Source of the DNA: JAJPXC01 sp964628905
Lineage (GTDB): Bacteria; Bacteroidota; Bacteroidia; Bacteroidales; Muribaculaceae
Direction: 5' to 3'
NCBI GenBank assembly: GCA_964628905.1
Contig: CAZVNS010000008.1
Location: 1-64,000 of the forward strand
DNA length: 64,000 nt
Below the pieces are notes generated by a model. It did not search any database. It had not been told where the DNA came from and saw only the letters and a program-made list of their open reading frames with translations. Below, one piece after another: positions 37,087 through 44,982 of this stretch (positions are counted from its first letter, which is position 1; the number at the start of each line of letters is the position of its first letter). The position numbers and the translations under genes were made by a program.

Positions 37087-37995
37087 ATGGCCACAACAGA
37101 AATAACCACCAACGTAATGAAGGTGCTGGACAAGGATGGGCTGCAGCAGGTGTTGGAAGGCCTCGGCGTCACATCAAAGTCAATACAGGACGAGGTGGCC
37201 CGCGTCGACATCGGCGCGCGGCTCGCGCATGAGCTTGGGTGGGGCTACGACTCCGTGGACTACTACGACGGGACTTCGAGTGAATGGAGGGCCACCCTGC
37301 TTGACATCACCCGCGACGAAATCATCGGCTCGCGTAAGGTGTGGAAAGCGGCTTTCCCGGCGGCTGGCGTGACCGAGAGCGGGACCTCCCCAACGTTTGA
37401 GAATAATGCCGGCGTCACCATCGCGCCGATGATGAAGTTCGGAAACTTTGGCACCGCCGTCCCGGTCGGCGTTGACACCTCGGAGTACATCTCCGCAAGC
37501 TCGATGTTCCACCAATGCTCCAACCTGAAGGCGGTGCCGCAGTTCGACACCAAATACGCCACGCAGATGGATGTGATGTTCCGCTACTGCACGTCGCTGA
37601 AGTCACTGCCGCCGCTTGACACGGGCAACTGCACCAATTTCCATTCATTCCTCACATCCTGCTCAGAGCTCACGGAGGTGCAGGGGCTTGACATGGGGAA
37701 GGCCGCGACGGTGGACTACATGTTCGCCTCCTGCCCGAAGCTCCGCGTCATCAAGCTGTACAACCTCGGCGCGAATAAGACTGGATTGACGATCCAATTC
37801 AACGCCACGGCATGGGGTTTGGACCACCCGGAGGGGCGGCAGTCGCTCATTGACTCGCTGCTCACCAACTCCTACGACCGGCCGGCGACGAGCTACGACG
37901 ATACCTTCACCGTGGTGCTGTCGGATAGCACCAAGGCCCTGCTGGAAGACGATGAGCTCGCGGCGATAACGGCCAAGGGCTTCACAATCGCATAA
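37087..37995 (+). CDS. Tail protein with BspA/DUF285-type leucine-rich repeats
   Basis: A protein of 302 residues. The N-terminal ~100 residues are unlike the rest. Residues ~140-230 hold four to five ~23-residue repeats of the MFxxCxxLKxxPxxDTxxxT type (FHQCSNLKAVPQFDT, FRYCTSLKSLPPLDT, LTSCSELTEVQGLDM, FASCPKLRVIKL). These are DUF285/BspA-like repeats, common in bacterial surface proteins and used here plausibly as a receptor-binding surface. It sits in the fibre cluster. Confidence 0.75.
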   Translation: MATTEITTNVMKVLDKDGLQQVLEGLGVTSKSIQDEVARVDIGARLAHELGWGYDSVDYYDGTSSEWRATLLDITRDEIIGSRKVWKAAFPAAGVTESGTSPTFENNAGVTIAPMMKFGNFGTAVPVGVDTSEYISASSMFHQCSNLKAVPQFDTKYATQMDVMFRYCTSLKSLPPLDTGNCTNFHSFLTSCSELTEVQGLDMGKAATVDYMFASCPKLRVIKLYNLGANKTGLTIQFNATAWGLDHPEGRQSLIDSLLTNSYDRPATSYDDTFTVVLSDSTKALLEDDELAAITAKGFTIA

Positions 37996-38061
37996 CGGCT
38001 CGACGCGGCCGCGCAACTTTAAAAAACTCTAACAACTCAACAACTTTAACAACTCAACATA

Positions 38062-38274
38062 ATGACACAACAAGACTACACAATGAGAGTGCTGACCCCC
38101 GACGAGGGGAACTACCTGACCCAGGCCGCCGACCTGCCCGCCGCCGAGCGCGTGCTGTCGCGGAAGGTCTACCTCGCGGCCACCGACTCCCCCGAGGCGT
38201 GGCGCGAAATCACCGCCGCCGAGGCCGAGGAGATACGACTGGAGCAGCAGCGGGAGATGGAGGCGCAAGTGTGA
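38062..38274 (+). CDS. Small phage protein of unknown function (70 aa)
   Basis: Residues MTQQDYTMRVLTPDEGNYLT start a short acidic protein with a helical Glu-rich end (AAEAEEIRLEQQREMEAQV). It sits between the fibre and lysis genes and resembles small fibre-assembly or tail-chaperone-like proteins found next to fibres in Bacteroidales phages. The upstream gap (37996-38061) contains only A/C-rich tandem sequence (AACAACTC-type). Confidence 0.65.
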   Translation: MTQQDYTMRVLTPDEGNYLTQAADLPAAERVLSRKVYLAATDSPEAWREITAAEAEEIRLEQQREMEAQV

Positions 38275-38310
38275 GCAAGCGCGATGCGCTTGAACAAGAC
38301 AGCTCCGCGC
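38273..38310 (+). repeat. Dispersed repeat, copy 1 (hairpin plus conserved tail)
   Basis: A small hairpin CAAGCGC-GAT-GCGCTTG is followed by AACAAGACAGCTCCGCGCT. The same 36-base unit, with one base changed, recurs at 39610-39645 inside a coding sequence. Here it overlaps the stop of the 70-aa gene. Confidence 0.75.
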
Positions 38311-38342
38311 TCTTGAGTGAATGAATAATCAATTTTTGTAAG

Positions 38343-38789
38343 ATGGATATAGAATTAATTTATAGCAAGGTGCATCTTTTTTTGGCGGTGTTTTTCGTGA
38401 TATGCCTGCTGGTGATAGGCGCGATCATGCTTGACTTGTGGGATGGGGTGCATACGGCGAGGGTGACAAGCCAGAGGGTGCACTCTCACAAGCTGAGGGT
38501 GACGATCACGAAGATGAGTGAGTATTTCCGCTTCATAATGATAGGCTTCCTGGTGGACTGCATCGGATTTCTGTTTGCGCCGTACACATTGCCGTATGTG
38601 GCGGTGGTGTTTGGCGTGGGACTGATTGTGGTGGAGGCGAAGAGTATGTTTGAGCACGCCAACCGTCGGAAGAGTCACACCAAGGAGCTGCCTGATATAA
38701 TCAAGAGCATTATAGAGTGCGCTCACGACAAGGATGCAAAGAAGCTTGTGAAGCAGATACAATCGCAGAACACGCCAACGACACATTGA
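38343..38789 (+). CDS. Holin-like membrane protein
   Basis: A protein of 148 residues with hydrophobic segments at ~10-30 (LFLAVFFVICLLVIGAIML), ~60-78 and ~80-97 (FIMIGFLVDCIGFLF; YVAVVFGVGLIVVEA), and a charged C-terminal tail. Form and position, 3 bases before an amidase gene, fit the Bacteroidales phage holin family that triggers lysis by permeabilising the inner membrane. Confidence 0.82.
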   Translation: MDIELIYSKVHLFLAVFFVICLLVIGAIMLDLWDGVHTARVTSQRVHSHKLRVTITKMSEYFRFIMIGFLVDCIGFLFAPYTLPYVAVVFGVGLIVVEAKSMFEHANRRKSHTKELPDIIKSIIECAHDKDAKKLVKQIQSQNTPTTH

Positions 38790-38792
38790 GAG

Positions 38793-39383
38793 ATGAAGAT
38801 ATTGATAGATAATGGACACGGCGAGGATACGCCGGGGAAGCGCAGCCCTGATGGGCGGCACCGTGAGTATGCGTACTGCCGGGAGATAGCTCAGCGGGTA
38901 AGCCGTGAGTTGTCGCGCCGAGGGCGTGATGCGATATTGCTTGTGCCTGAGGAATGTGACGTGGATCTTAGGGAGCGAGTGCGCCGGGTGAATGGGTGGT
39001 GCAAGAAGCTGGGAGCGAAGAATGTGGTGATGGTGTCGATACACAACAATGCCGCGGGGTCAGACGGTAAGTGGCACACGGCGCGGGGATTTTCCGTATT
39101 TGTGAGTGGTAACGCGTCGGCGGAGTCGAAGCGGTTGGCGCAGACGTTCACCGATAAGGCATCGGAGATGGGGCTGATGGGGAACCGGAGTGTGCCGAAG
39201 GAGCGATATTGGACACAGTCGTTGGCGATGACCAGGGACACGCATTGCCCGGCGGTGCTGACGGAGAACTTGTTTCAAGACAACGAGGAGGATGTGGCTT
39301 ATCTGCGCTCAGAGGAAGGTAAGCGGGCAATCACTCAACTACATGTGGAGGCAATCGAGGAATGGATAAGAAGGGTGGAGTGA
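38793..39383 (+). CDS. N-acetylmuramoyl-L-alanine amidase (endolysin)
   Basis: A 196-residue Amidase_3-type zinc enzyme that cleaves the bond between muramic acid and the peptide stem. Visible zinc/catalytic motifs are MKILIDNGHG (His9), the conserved glutamate near EYAYC, VSIHNNAA, and the late VLTENLFQDN glutamate. It has no signal peptide, so it depends on the holin. Its 3' end overlaps the next gene by 22 bases. Confidence 0.93.
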   Translation: MKILIDNGHGEDTPGKRSPDGRHREYAYCREIAQRVSRELSRRGRDAILLVPEECDVDLRERVRRVNGWCKKLGAKNVVMVSIHNNAAGSDGKWHTARGFSVFVSGNASAESKRLAQTFTDKASEMGLMGNRSVPKERYWTQSLAMTRDTHCPAVLTENLFQDNEEDVAYLRSEEGKRAITQLHVEAIEEWIRRVE

Positions 39384-39931
39384 TAAGAGAGTTTGTGAAG
39401 TTTACTGCGATATTGGTGGTGAGCTTGGGCGTGGTGGCATATCTGCGCTACTGCCAGGGGGCGGGGAGCCTTCGGGAGGTGGAGATAGACCGCAGGGTGG
39501 AGGTGGATACGGTGGTGTATGTGGATACAATCGCCTACCGGGAGCCGCGGGCGGTGAATGAGCGGGTAGTGGGGAGGATGGCTATTTCGGGCTTGCGCCC
39601 TGCGACGGGGAGCAAGCGCGATGCGCTTGAACAGGACAGCTCCGCACTGATGGACAAAGGCGATGCCTTTGGGCAGGACAGCTCCGCGCTCATGGATGAG
39701 GGCTTGCCGGTGGTGCAGCGGGAGTATGGGGACAGCACATACAGGGCGTGGGTGAGCGGTGTGGATCCGCGGCTTGACAGCATCAAAGTGTATCCACGGC
39801 GCGAGGTGGTGACGATAAAGTATGAACCCAAGCGATGGCATATAGGTCCGACGGTTGGGTATGGCATAACCCCGCGGGGTGTGCAGCCGTATGTGGGGGT
39901 GAGTGTGACGTATTCACTCATTAGTTTTTGA
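39362..39931 (+). CDS. Spanin-like membrane-anchored protein
   Basis: A protein of 189 residues with one N-terminal membrane segment (~12-28, FVKFTAILVVSLGVVAYLRY) and a long periplasmic part ending in a beta-rich domain (DSTYRAWVSGVDPRLDSIKVYPRR ... VGVSVTYSLISF). It sits third in the lysis cassette, overlapping the amidase, where Bacteroidales phages place their DUF6808-type spanin-like proteins. Residues ~83-113 (KRDALEQDSSALMDKGDAFG and on) are encoded by two copies of the dispersed DNA repeat and may be a tolerated insertion. Confidence 0.7.
   Translation: MDKKGGVIREFVKFTAILVVSLGVVAYLRYCQGAGSLREVEIDRRVEVDTVVYVDTIAYREPRAVNERVVGRMAISGLRPATGSKRDALEQDSSALMDKGDAFGQDSSALMDEGLPVVQREYGDSTYRAWVSGVDPRLDSIKVYPRREVVTIKYEPKRWHIGPTVGYGITPRGVQPYVGVSVTYSLISF
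39610..39692 (+). repeat. Dispersed repeats, copies 2 and 3, in frame inside the spanin-like gene
   Basis: Two units in tandem: CAAGCGC-GAT-GCGCTTG + AACAGGACAGCTCCGCACT, and AAAGGC-GAT-GCCTTT + GGGCAGGACAGCTCCGCGCT. The stem sequence varies while the GAT loop and the CAGGACAGCTCCGC tail are kept, a pattern expected for a structured repeat rather than for protein-level conservation. Confidence 0.75.
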
Positions 39932-39950
39932 GTTTTTAATTGTTAGAGAG

Positions 39951-40400
39951 ATGGAGATAACATTAAAGATAAACAAAGAGAAGGTGATGCACGAGGTGGC
40001 GGTGACAACTGCCTACACCGGAGTGAAGATGGAAGGTGACGAGACGGCCATAGAGCGGATATCGACCGTGGACGAGGATGAGAGCCATCTGGAGCGGTTT
40101 TGGGACGAGTGCCGCGCCGACTTGAGTCAGGAGCTGATAGGGCTTGTGACGTATGAAGGTGAGTGCGGCGGGGAGTATGAGCTGCGGCTTGACGTGTCGC
40201 AGGCATTTGACTCCGCATTGCTGCCGAGCATGGTGGTGTCGCTGCAGAACTATTTCGTGATGGGCATCGCCGGGAAGTGGTATGTGTATACCAACAAGGG
40301 AGAGGCCGGTGCATACGCTGACAAGGCCTCAATGCTGCTTGATGATGTACACCGCAAGGCCGTGTACAAGAAGAAGCCGCAAAGGCCGAGGTATGATTAG
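39951..40400 (+). CDS. Paralogue 1 of a three-gene family of unknown function
   Basis: A protein of 149 residues, mixed alpha/beta with no membrane segment. The C-terminal half (LQNYFVMGIAGKWYVYTNKG ... AYKKKP-like end) parallels the C-terminal halves of the next two proteins: a hydrophobic helix, an aromatic (K/E/D)W(Y/F/L) element, a T-N/H-x-x-(E/D)A segment, a helix, and a basic end. It lies between the lysis cassette and the tail gene, so a virion component is plausible. Confidence 0.7.
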   Translation: MEITLKINKEKVMHEVAVTTAYTGVKMEGDETAIERISTVDEDESHLERFWDECRADLSQELIGLVTYEGECGGEYELRLDVSQAFDSALLPSMVVSLQNYFVMGIAGKWYVYTNKGEAGAYADKASMLLDDVHRKAVYKKKPQRPRYD

Positions 40401-40443
40401 GCATTAGGTGTTAGGTATTAGGAATTAGTTAAATATAAGAGAG

Positions 40444-41025
40444 ATGGAAAAGAAAAAGACAATCGAAGTGACCTTAGAGTCGAGAGAGATTAAGTTTGAC
40501 GTGATGAACAAGTCGCACCTGACCGGGCAGGCGCGCAACGCCGGGGGTGTGGACTACCGCAGCACGGCGTACATGCAGGCGAGTGAGGATGATGAGCACG
40601 CCTATCAGATACTGCGCTCGATCAGCAACGCCTTCTCGCACCTGAAGGTGGAGCTTGGTGAGTATCTGCATGAGGACGGCTCGACATCGAACAACCGCAT
40701 CAACGCCGCGGTGGAGAATGGCGACCAATTGAAGTTAGCGTTCCTGTTGCCGTCGAACTTCAACAACTCGGCATGTGACAGCCTTGGCGGGATGCTACAT
40801 GAGTATATCGTAGACCGCACGCTGTCGGAGTGGTTTGTGATCACGAACAAGACCGATGCGCAGGATTACGCCAACTTGGCGGTGGATGCGCTTGAGCGAG
40901 CCAAACAGGCATTGTACAAGCGAGAGCGACCGACTCGCCCCACCTATGTAGTAGACGAGATAGTCGGGACAGATAAGACAGAAATATCCACCGATGCAGA
41001 GAGTGGAGGGGCTCTGAATGGCTAA
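40444..41025 (+). CDS. Paralogue 2 of the three-gene family
   Basis: A protein of 193 residues. LGGMLHEYIVDRTLSEWFVI at ~110-130 aligns with LIRLIHEYMVSRMLYDWLSV in paralogue 3 and more weakly with paralogue 1. TNKTDAQDYANLAVDALERA and YKRERPTRP also align with TNKGEAGAYADKASMLLDDV and YKKKPQRP of paralogue 1. The short intergenic region before it is made of TTAG-type repeats. Confidence 0.72.
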   Translation: MEKKKTIEVTLESREIKFDVMNKSHLTGQARNAGGVDYRSTAYMQASEDDEHAYQILRSISNAFSHLKVELGEYLHEDGSTSNNRINAAVENGDQLKLAFLLPSNFNNSACDSLGGMLHEYIVDRTLSEWFVITNKTDAQDYANLAVDALERAKQALYKRERPTRPTYVVDEIVGTDKTEISTDAESGGALNG

Positions 41026-41030
41026 AAGGG

Positions 41031-41591
41031 ATGACTATGTACCATATCGGATGCAATGTAAGCTGCTGTGACGGCGATGCGTCGGGGGGTGACGGGGAGA
41101 AGTTGGTCACGTTGGTGATGAAGCGTGACGAGCTGCTCTACGACATCCGCAACTACGCCTATATCGAGGGGCATGTGTGGGGGGAGGAGAACCAACACGC
41201 CCAGCACACGCTCGTGGAGATAGGCGAGGAGGGGAATGTAGACAGGGTGAACCGCATACTCGCCATAACGCACGCCGCGGCGGTGGAGATGCTATATCCG
41301 TACACCAAGGAGCAAGCCGACGAGGAGGTGATCGACAATAAGCTATGGACACCACAGGAGTATAGGATAGAGATGCGAGTGCCGTCGGCGATGTCGAAGA
41401 CGACGCTGCATCTGCTGATACGGCTGATACATGAGTATATGGTGTCGAGAATGCTGTATGACTGGCTTAGTGTGACGCATCCGGATGCTGCTCAGAATTG
41501 GTTAGACAAGGCCATGGAGGCCAAGGAGGAGATAGACAGTATAAAGCATCACCGCACGGGCGCGCTCAGGCGCAAATGCCATCCGTTTTAG
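41031..41591 (+). CDS. Paralogue 3 of the three-gene family
   Basis: A protein of 186 residues starting near MTMYHIGCNVSCCDGDASGG. The C-terminal half carries the family pattern HEYMVSRMLYDWLSVTHPDAAQNWLDKA; the N-terminal half, with paired cysteines, has diverged. It ends 15 bases before a terminator hairpin. Confidence 0.72.
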   Translation: MTMYHIGCNVSCCDGDASGGDGEKLVTLVMKRDELLYDIRNYAYIEGHVWGEENQHAQHTLVEIGEEGNVDRVNRILAITHAAAVEMLYPYTKEQADEEVIDNKLWTPQEYRIEMRVPSAMSKTTLHLLIRLIHEYMVSRMLYDWLSVTHPDAAQNWLDKAMEAKEEIDSIKHHRTGALRRKCHPF

Positions 41592-41605
41592 GGATTAGGG
41601 ATTAG

Positions 41606-41638
41606 AAAGGCCGGGGTGCATCACGCATCCCGGCCTTT
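41606..41638. terminator. Bidirectional terminator
   Basis: AAAGGCCGGGGTGC (41606-41619) pairs with GCATCCCGGCCTTT (41625-41638), with one G-U on one strand. It ends the plus-strand structural block. On the minus strand it would end a transcript starting near 41720. Confidence 0.8.
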
Positions 41639-41720
41639 GGTTGTGTATCACAAATAAATCAAACCAATCTATGAAACACAGCAAATATTAACATAACCAA
41701 TTGCAGTATGAAAAAAATCT
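41606..41720 (-). ncRNA. Candidate small RNA between a late-type promoter and a terminator
   Basis: A minus-strand promoter of the late class (41766-41726) points left into about 110 bases that hold no ORF and end in the 41606-41638 hairpin, followed by TTTCTAAT on that strand. Promoter and terminator with nothing coding between them is the layout of a phage small RNA. No target is evident. Confidence 0.45.
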
Positions 41721-41725
41721 ACGGA

Positions 41726-41766
41726 GCAAAGATAGTGGGTGATGGGGGAGTGGGAGATTTAAGTTT
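41726..41766 (-). promoter_or_regulatory. Late-type promoter 6 (candidate sRNA)
   Basis: Minus-strand AAACTTAAA (41766-41758), 24 bases, ATCTTTGC (41733-41726; -7 box TATCTTTG). It shares additional bases (CCCACTATCTTTGCT) with promoter 7, which suggests a duplicated promoter flanking the tail gene. Confidence 0.65.
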
Positions 41767-41772
41767 TGGAGA

Positions 41773-44700
41773 TTAGCGTGGTTGGTTGGTGAGTTTGGGG
41801 TTGAACTGTATTGATGCGCCGAAGATGCTTTCGTCCGGGGAGAGGTCGCATAGCAGGGCTATGCGGAAATACTTGTATGGAGTGCCGGAGAAACCGCGGA
41901 GGTAGTGGTCTTTTTGAGACCATACAAGATGCCAATTGTAGAGGTCGCGTGAGCCGTAGAGGACAGACTGCACATGACCCTTTTGGAAATGGCCGCGCTG
42001 AATTATGGAGTTGACGGTTTTGAGAATGTCGGGGGCGTCGAGTTTGAGGGGGCGGGTTACGAGGAGTTGGGGGGAGAGGGTTGATGATTGGGAGCCGAGG
42101 GTTGAGAGGTCGATGACCATATTGTCGGCATCGATGGCGAGGGCTTCGGGATAGGAGTTGACGGTGGCGATGATGTTGGATGATATCATAGCCCAGGACT
42201 GGGAGCGGAGGGAGTAAACGTAGGCGTAGGCCTCCGCGGGGTTGAAGATGATGATGCGCTGACGGGGGTAGTCGTAGAGCATGCCCGCACCGGTGAGGAA
42301 TGGGATGAGGCCCGAAGACCACGACGGCAAAGCCGCCGGGCACGGTAAGCTGGCACCCATGCGAGATATGGCTTCCTGAAGATGGGGGAGCTGCAGGGGG
42401 TCGAAGGGGTATAGGGAGTCGATGGAGTCGGTGATGCATTGTGCTTGAGAGCCGGCGAGCATCATGATGCCGCGGGAGGTGGGGAAGAGTACCGCGGAGT
42501 CGATTTGTGTGATTGCATCGATGTTGGTGCAGACGTCGCGGGTGATGGGCTGGACTGCGGAGTAAGAGCCGACGGAGTTGGTCTCCAATGCCCATACGCC
42601 CTCGTCGGTAAAGGCGTAGAGGGGGAACTGGCCGAACTGACCCTGCGAGAGGGCGCGGGCGGCTGTGGATATTGCGAATAACTGTGACGCGCCGACGGAC
42701 ACGGCAGAGACGGCTTTGAATGAGAAGGGATTGTTGGTTTCGGAGACGTAGATGGTTGATAGGGCCGGAGCGGAGTCGTCGAGGGTCTGACCTTCGTATG
42801 GGTTGACGGTTGAGTCGGAGAATGTGATGGGCATTGAGCCGGAGAGGGAGTCGGCAATCCAGTAAGCGCCGTTGAGCATGGGATGCGCCTGCAGGGGCAG
42901 CTCAGCTTTACCCACATATTGGCCATCCTTGGAGAAGAACAGCTCAGCCTTGAAGGCACGCGAGTCGGGATAGAAGAACCATGGGGAGCCAACATCCGCA
43001 CCGCTGCGGGTGGAGTGGCGGTGGATAACCTTAGTGCCGGAGTCGGTGGAGACGGAGATGTAGGTGTCGACTGAGGCGTAGCTATCGGAGGTGGAGTCAA
43101 AATAGTTGATGCACTGATGAGGGGCGGGTGTGACCGGAAGGATGGGGGAGGATCCGCAGAGATGCAGACGGCGGTTGAACTCCTTGAGGTATGCGCCTCG
43201 GAAGCCTTGATAGTGGAGCATATCGTCGGAGATGGTGGGGCGGGCTGCGAGTGAAGATAGCACGCCCTTTTCGAGGGGGAGGTCGGTGAACTGTGCGGCA
43301 GAGTCGTTGACCTGGTCGAAGTTGAGGGATGCGATTTTGTAGAAGTTTGAGGTGTTGGTGATATCGTCGAGGATGTCGGAGGCGGAGCGTGGGGCGACTT
43401 GGACGTAGCCGCGGGCGAGATAGTCGTTGGCGAGGCGGCTTATGTAATCATCAATATTGCAGAGGGTATAGGAGTCGGGCGCATCACCGGGTGCGCCGTT
43501 GATATAGACAGAGCCGTAGCCTTGGCCAGTGGCGGTGTCGCAGTAGGTGAAATAGCTGTTGGTGCCGTCATACTCCTGACTCTGGTTGTATGCCCAGACG
43601 GGGAGCGAGATAAATATATCGATACCGGCGATGATGTCACGCCAATTGTCGGGGATGGTGTTTTCGGCCTTGTATCTGATATCGGCAGCAAATGCCGCCG
43701 CGGTCAACCGGATACCATAGTCGTTGTTTGAGCTGATGGAGGCGTATCCGATGGATGGTGCGTAGCCTGTGTTAGGCATCATAAGCACAGGCTGGGAGAG
43801 ATTGAGATATGAACCGTCATACAATCGGACGGCGTAGCGGATGAGGAAGGGGTAGATAAAACGTGAGTGCTCTGATGTCTGCTCGTTGACAAACTTGTTG
43901 ACAAACCCCATCAGGGTGGTATGTGAGTCGGAAGTGTATTTGATGTAGGCTGAGAGGAGGTCGGAGTCGACATCGGATTTGTCCATACCCTGTTGAATGA
44001 TAAGGGTGCCTGAGCATTTTACAGTGCCATATTTCTTGAATAAACGGAATGTTAGGCCAACCCAGTCATCGGACACGGTCAAAGAAAACGGCACTTCAGC
44101 GTTGTAGCTACTCTTGTAGCAATTGGTAATAATTTCCGTCGAGGAGGACATGTCACCTTTGTGGCCATACACAATAAGCAGCTCAGAATAACTCGGCCCG
44201 CGCCAAAGGAACTTATACTCCACGCCTTTTACCAATGAGATGTCGGGGATTGAGATGTGGTCGGTGCCGTATTTGTAGTCGCCTTCGCCAAAATCTTCGC
44301 TCATACTTTCGTTAGGGATTTGACCGAAGTCAAAATCGACTGATACAAGTGATTGCCAGTCGGTGTCGCCGGTGACAATGTCGGTGGAGGAGGCGACCTG
44401 AAGGTCGGGGTAGCGAGTTTGCTCAAGGGTGAAGGTGAGTTTGAGGGCGAAGTCGATGTCGATGTCAGGGATCTTGGAGCCGAGGTATATGTAGGCGTGG
44501 TCGTTTGCGTTGTATCGGATGTAGTGGGTGGCATCGGCGGTGCTGACGATGATGATGTAGCCGACGGCGGCGATGGATACGATAGGCTCAAGAGCATCGG
44601 GGAGCGAGTCGATATGCATGGGGGTGCGGAAGCGGATGTCAGAGCCCGCGAGGGGAGGGTTCGCGCCCCACCAGAGGATCGCGGAGCCGTCGGGGTGGTA

Positions 44701-44904
44701 GGCGATGTAGTTGGTGCGTTCGCCAACCTTGTGGAGGAAGAGGCGATGGCCGGGGTTGAGCGACATGAGGGGGGATGGCGCGGGAATGGGTGAGATGTGG
44801 CCATCGTCGTTGATGAGGTTGAATGATGCGGCGAGAGAGCCGTCGGGGCATTCGTAGTCGGAGGGGGATGTGGAGTAGCCTGAGTAATGGAGGTCTTTGT
44901 TCAT
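41773..44904 (-). CDS. Tail tube / DNA-stabilisation-type protein
   Basis: A protein of 1,043 residues, beta-rich throughout with no coiled coil. Its opening MNKDLHYSGYSTSPSDYECPD and following SLAASFNLINDDGHI are characteristic of a large tail protein found in podoviral Bacteroidales phages, comparable in size and place to T7 gp12 / P22 gp10 tail-tube and plug proteins. The later blade-like repeats (SVGASQLFAISTAARALSQG, QFPLYAFTDEGVWALETNSV) suggest a beta-propeller. It is transcribed alone on the minus strand from its own late-type promoter. A copy of the second dispersed repeat (42324-42350) lies inside it in antisense. Confidence 0.78.
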   Translation of the reverse strand: MNKDLHYSGYSTSPSDYECPDGSLAASFNLINDDGHISPIPAPSPLMSLNPGHRLFLHKVGERTNYIAYHPDGSAILWWGANPPLAGSDIRFRTPMHIDSLPDALEPIVSIAAVGYIIIVSTADATHYIRYNANDHAYIYLGSKIPDIDIDFALKLTFTLEQTRYPDLQVASSTDIVTGDTDWQSLVSVDFDFGQIPNESMSEDFGEGDYKYGTDHISIPDISLVKGVEYKFLWRGPSYSELLIVYGHKGDMSSSTEIITNCYKSSYNAEVPFSLTVSDDWVGLTFRLFKKYGTVKCSGTLIIQQGMDKSDVDSDLLSAYIKYTSDSHTTLMGFVNKFVNEQTSEHSRFIYPFLIRYAVRLYDGSYLNLSQPVLMMPNTGYAPSIGYASISSNNDYGIRLTAAAFAADIRYKAENTIPDNWRDIIAGIDIFISLPVWAYNQSQEYDGTNSYFTYCDTATGQGYGSVYINGAPGDAPDSYTLCNIDDYISRLANDYLARGYVQVAPRSASDILDDITNTSNFYKIASLNFDQVNDSAAQFTDLPLEKGVLSSLAARPTISDDMLHYQGFRGAYLKEFNRRLHLCGSSPILPVTPAPHQCINYFDSTSDSYASVDTYISVSTDSGTKVIHRHSTRSGADVGSPWFFYPDSRAFKAELFFSKDGQYVGKAELPLQAHPMLNGAYWIADSLSGSMPITFSDSTVNPYEGQTLDDSAPALSTIYVSETNNPFSFKAVSAVSVGASQLFAISTAARALSQGQFGQFPLYAFTDEGVWALETNSVGSYSAVQPITRDVCTNIDAITQIDSAVLFPTSRGIMMLAGSQAQCITDSIDSLYPFDPLQLPHLQEAISRMGASLPCPAALPSWSSGLIPFLTGAGMLYDYPRQRIIIFNPAEAYAYVYSLRSQSWAMISSNIIATVNSYPEALAIDADNMVIDLSTLGSQSSTLSPQLLVTRPLKLDAPDILKTVNSIIQRGHFQKGHVQSVLYGSRDLYNWHLVWSQKDHYLRGFSGTPYKYFRIALLCDLSPDESIFGASIQFNPKLTNQPR
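42324..42350 (+). repeat. Second dispersed repeat family, copy 3 (antisense to its gene)
   Basis: CGGCAAAGCCGCCGGGCACG followed by GTAAGC, on the strand opposite to the tail gene that contains it. The opposite orientation argues that the DNA or RNA sequence, not the encoded peptide, is what is conserved. Confidence 0.5.
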
Positions 44905-44922
44905 AGTCTTTTGTTTTTTATA

Positions 44923-44963
44923 GCAAAGATAGTGGGCGTGAGGGTGGCGGGAAATTTAAGTTT
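44923..44963 (-). promoter_or_regulatory. Late-type promoter 7 (for the tail gene)
   Basis: Minus-strand AAACTTAAA (44963-44955), 24 bases, ATCTTTGC (44930-44923; -7 box TATCTTTG), 19 bases before the ATG of the 1,043-residue tail protein. Confidence 0.75.
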
Positions 44964-44982
44964 AGGAAAGCCATGGGGGTGG

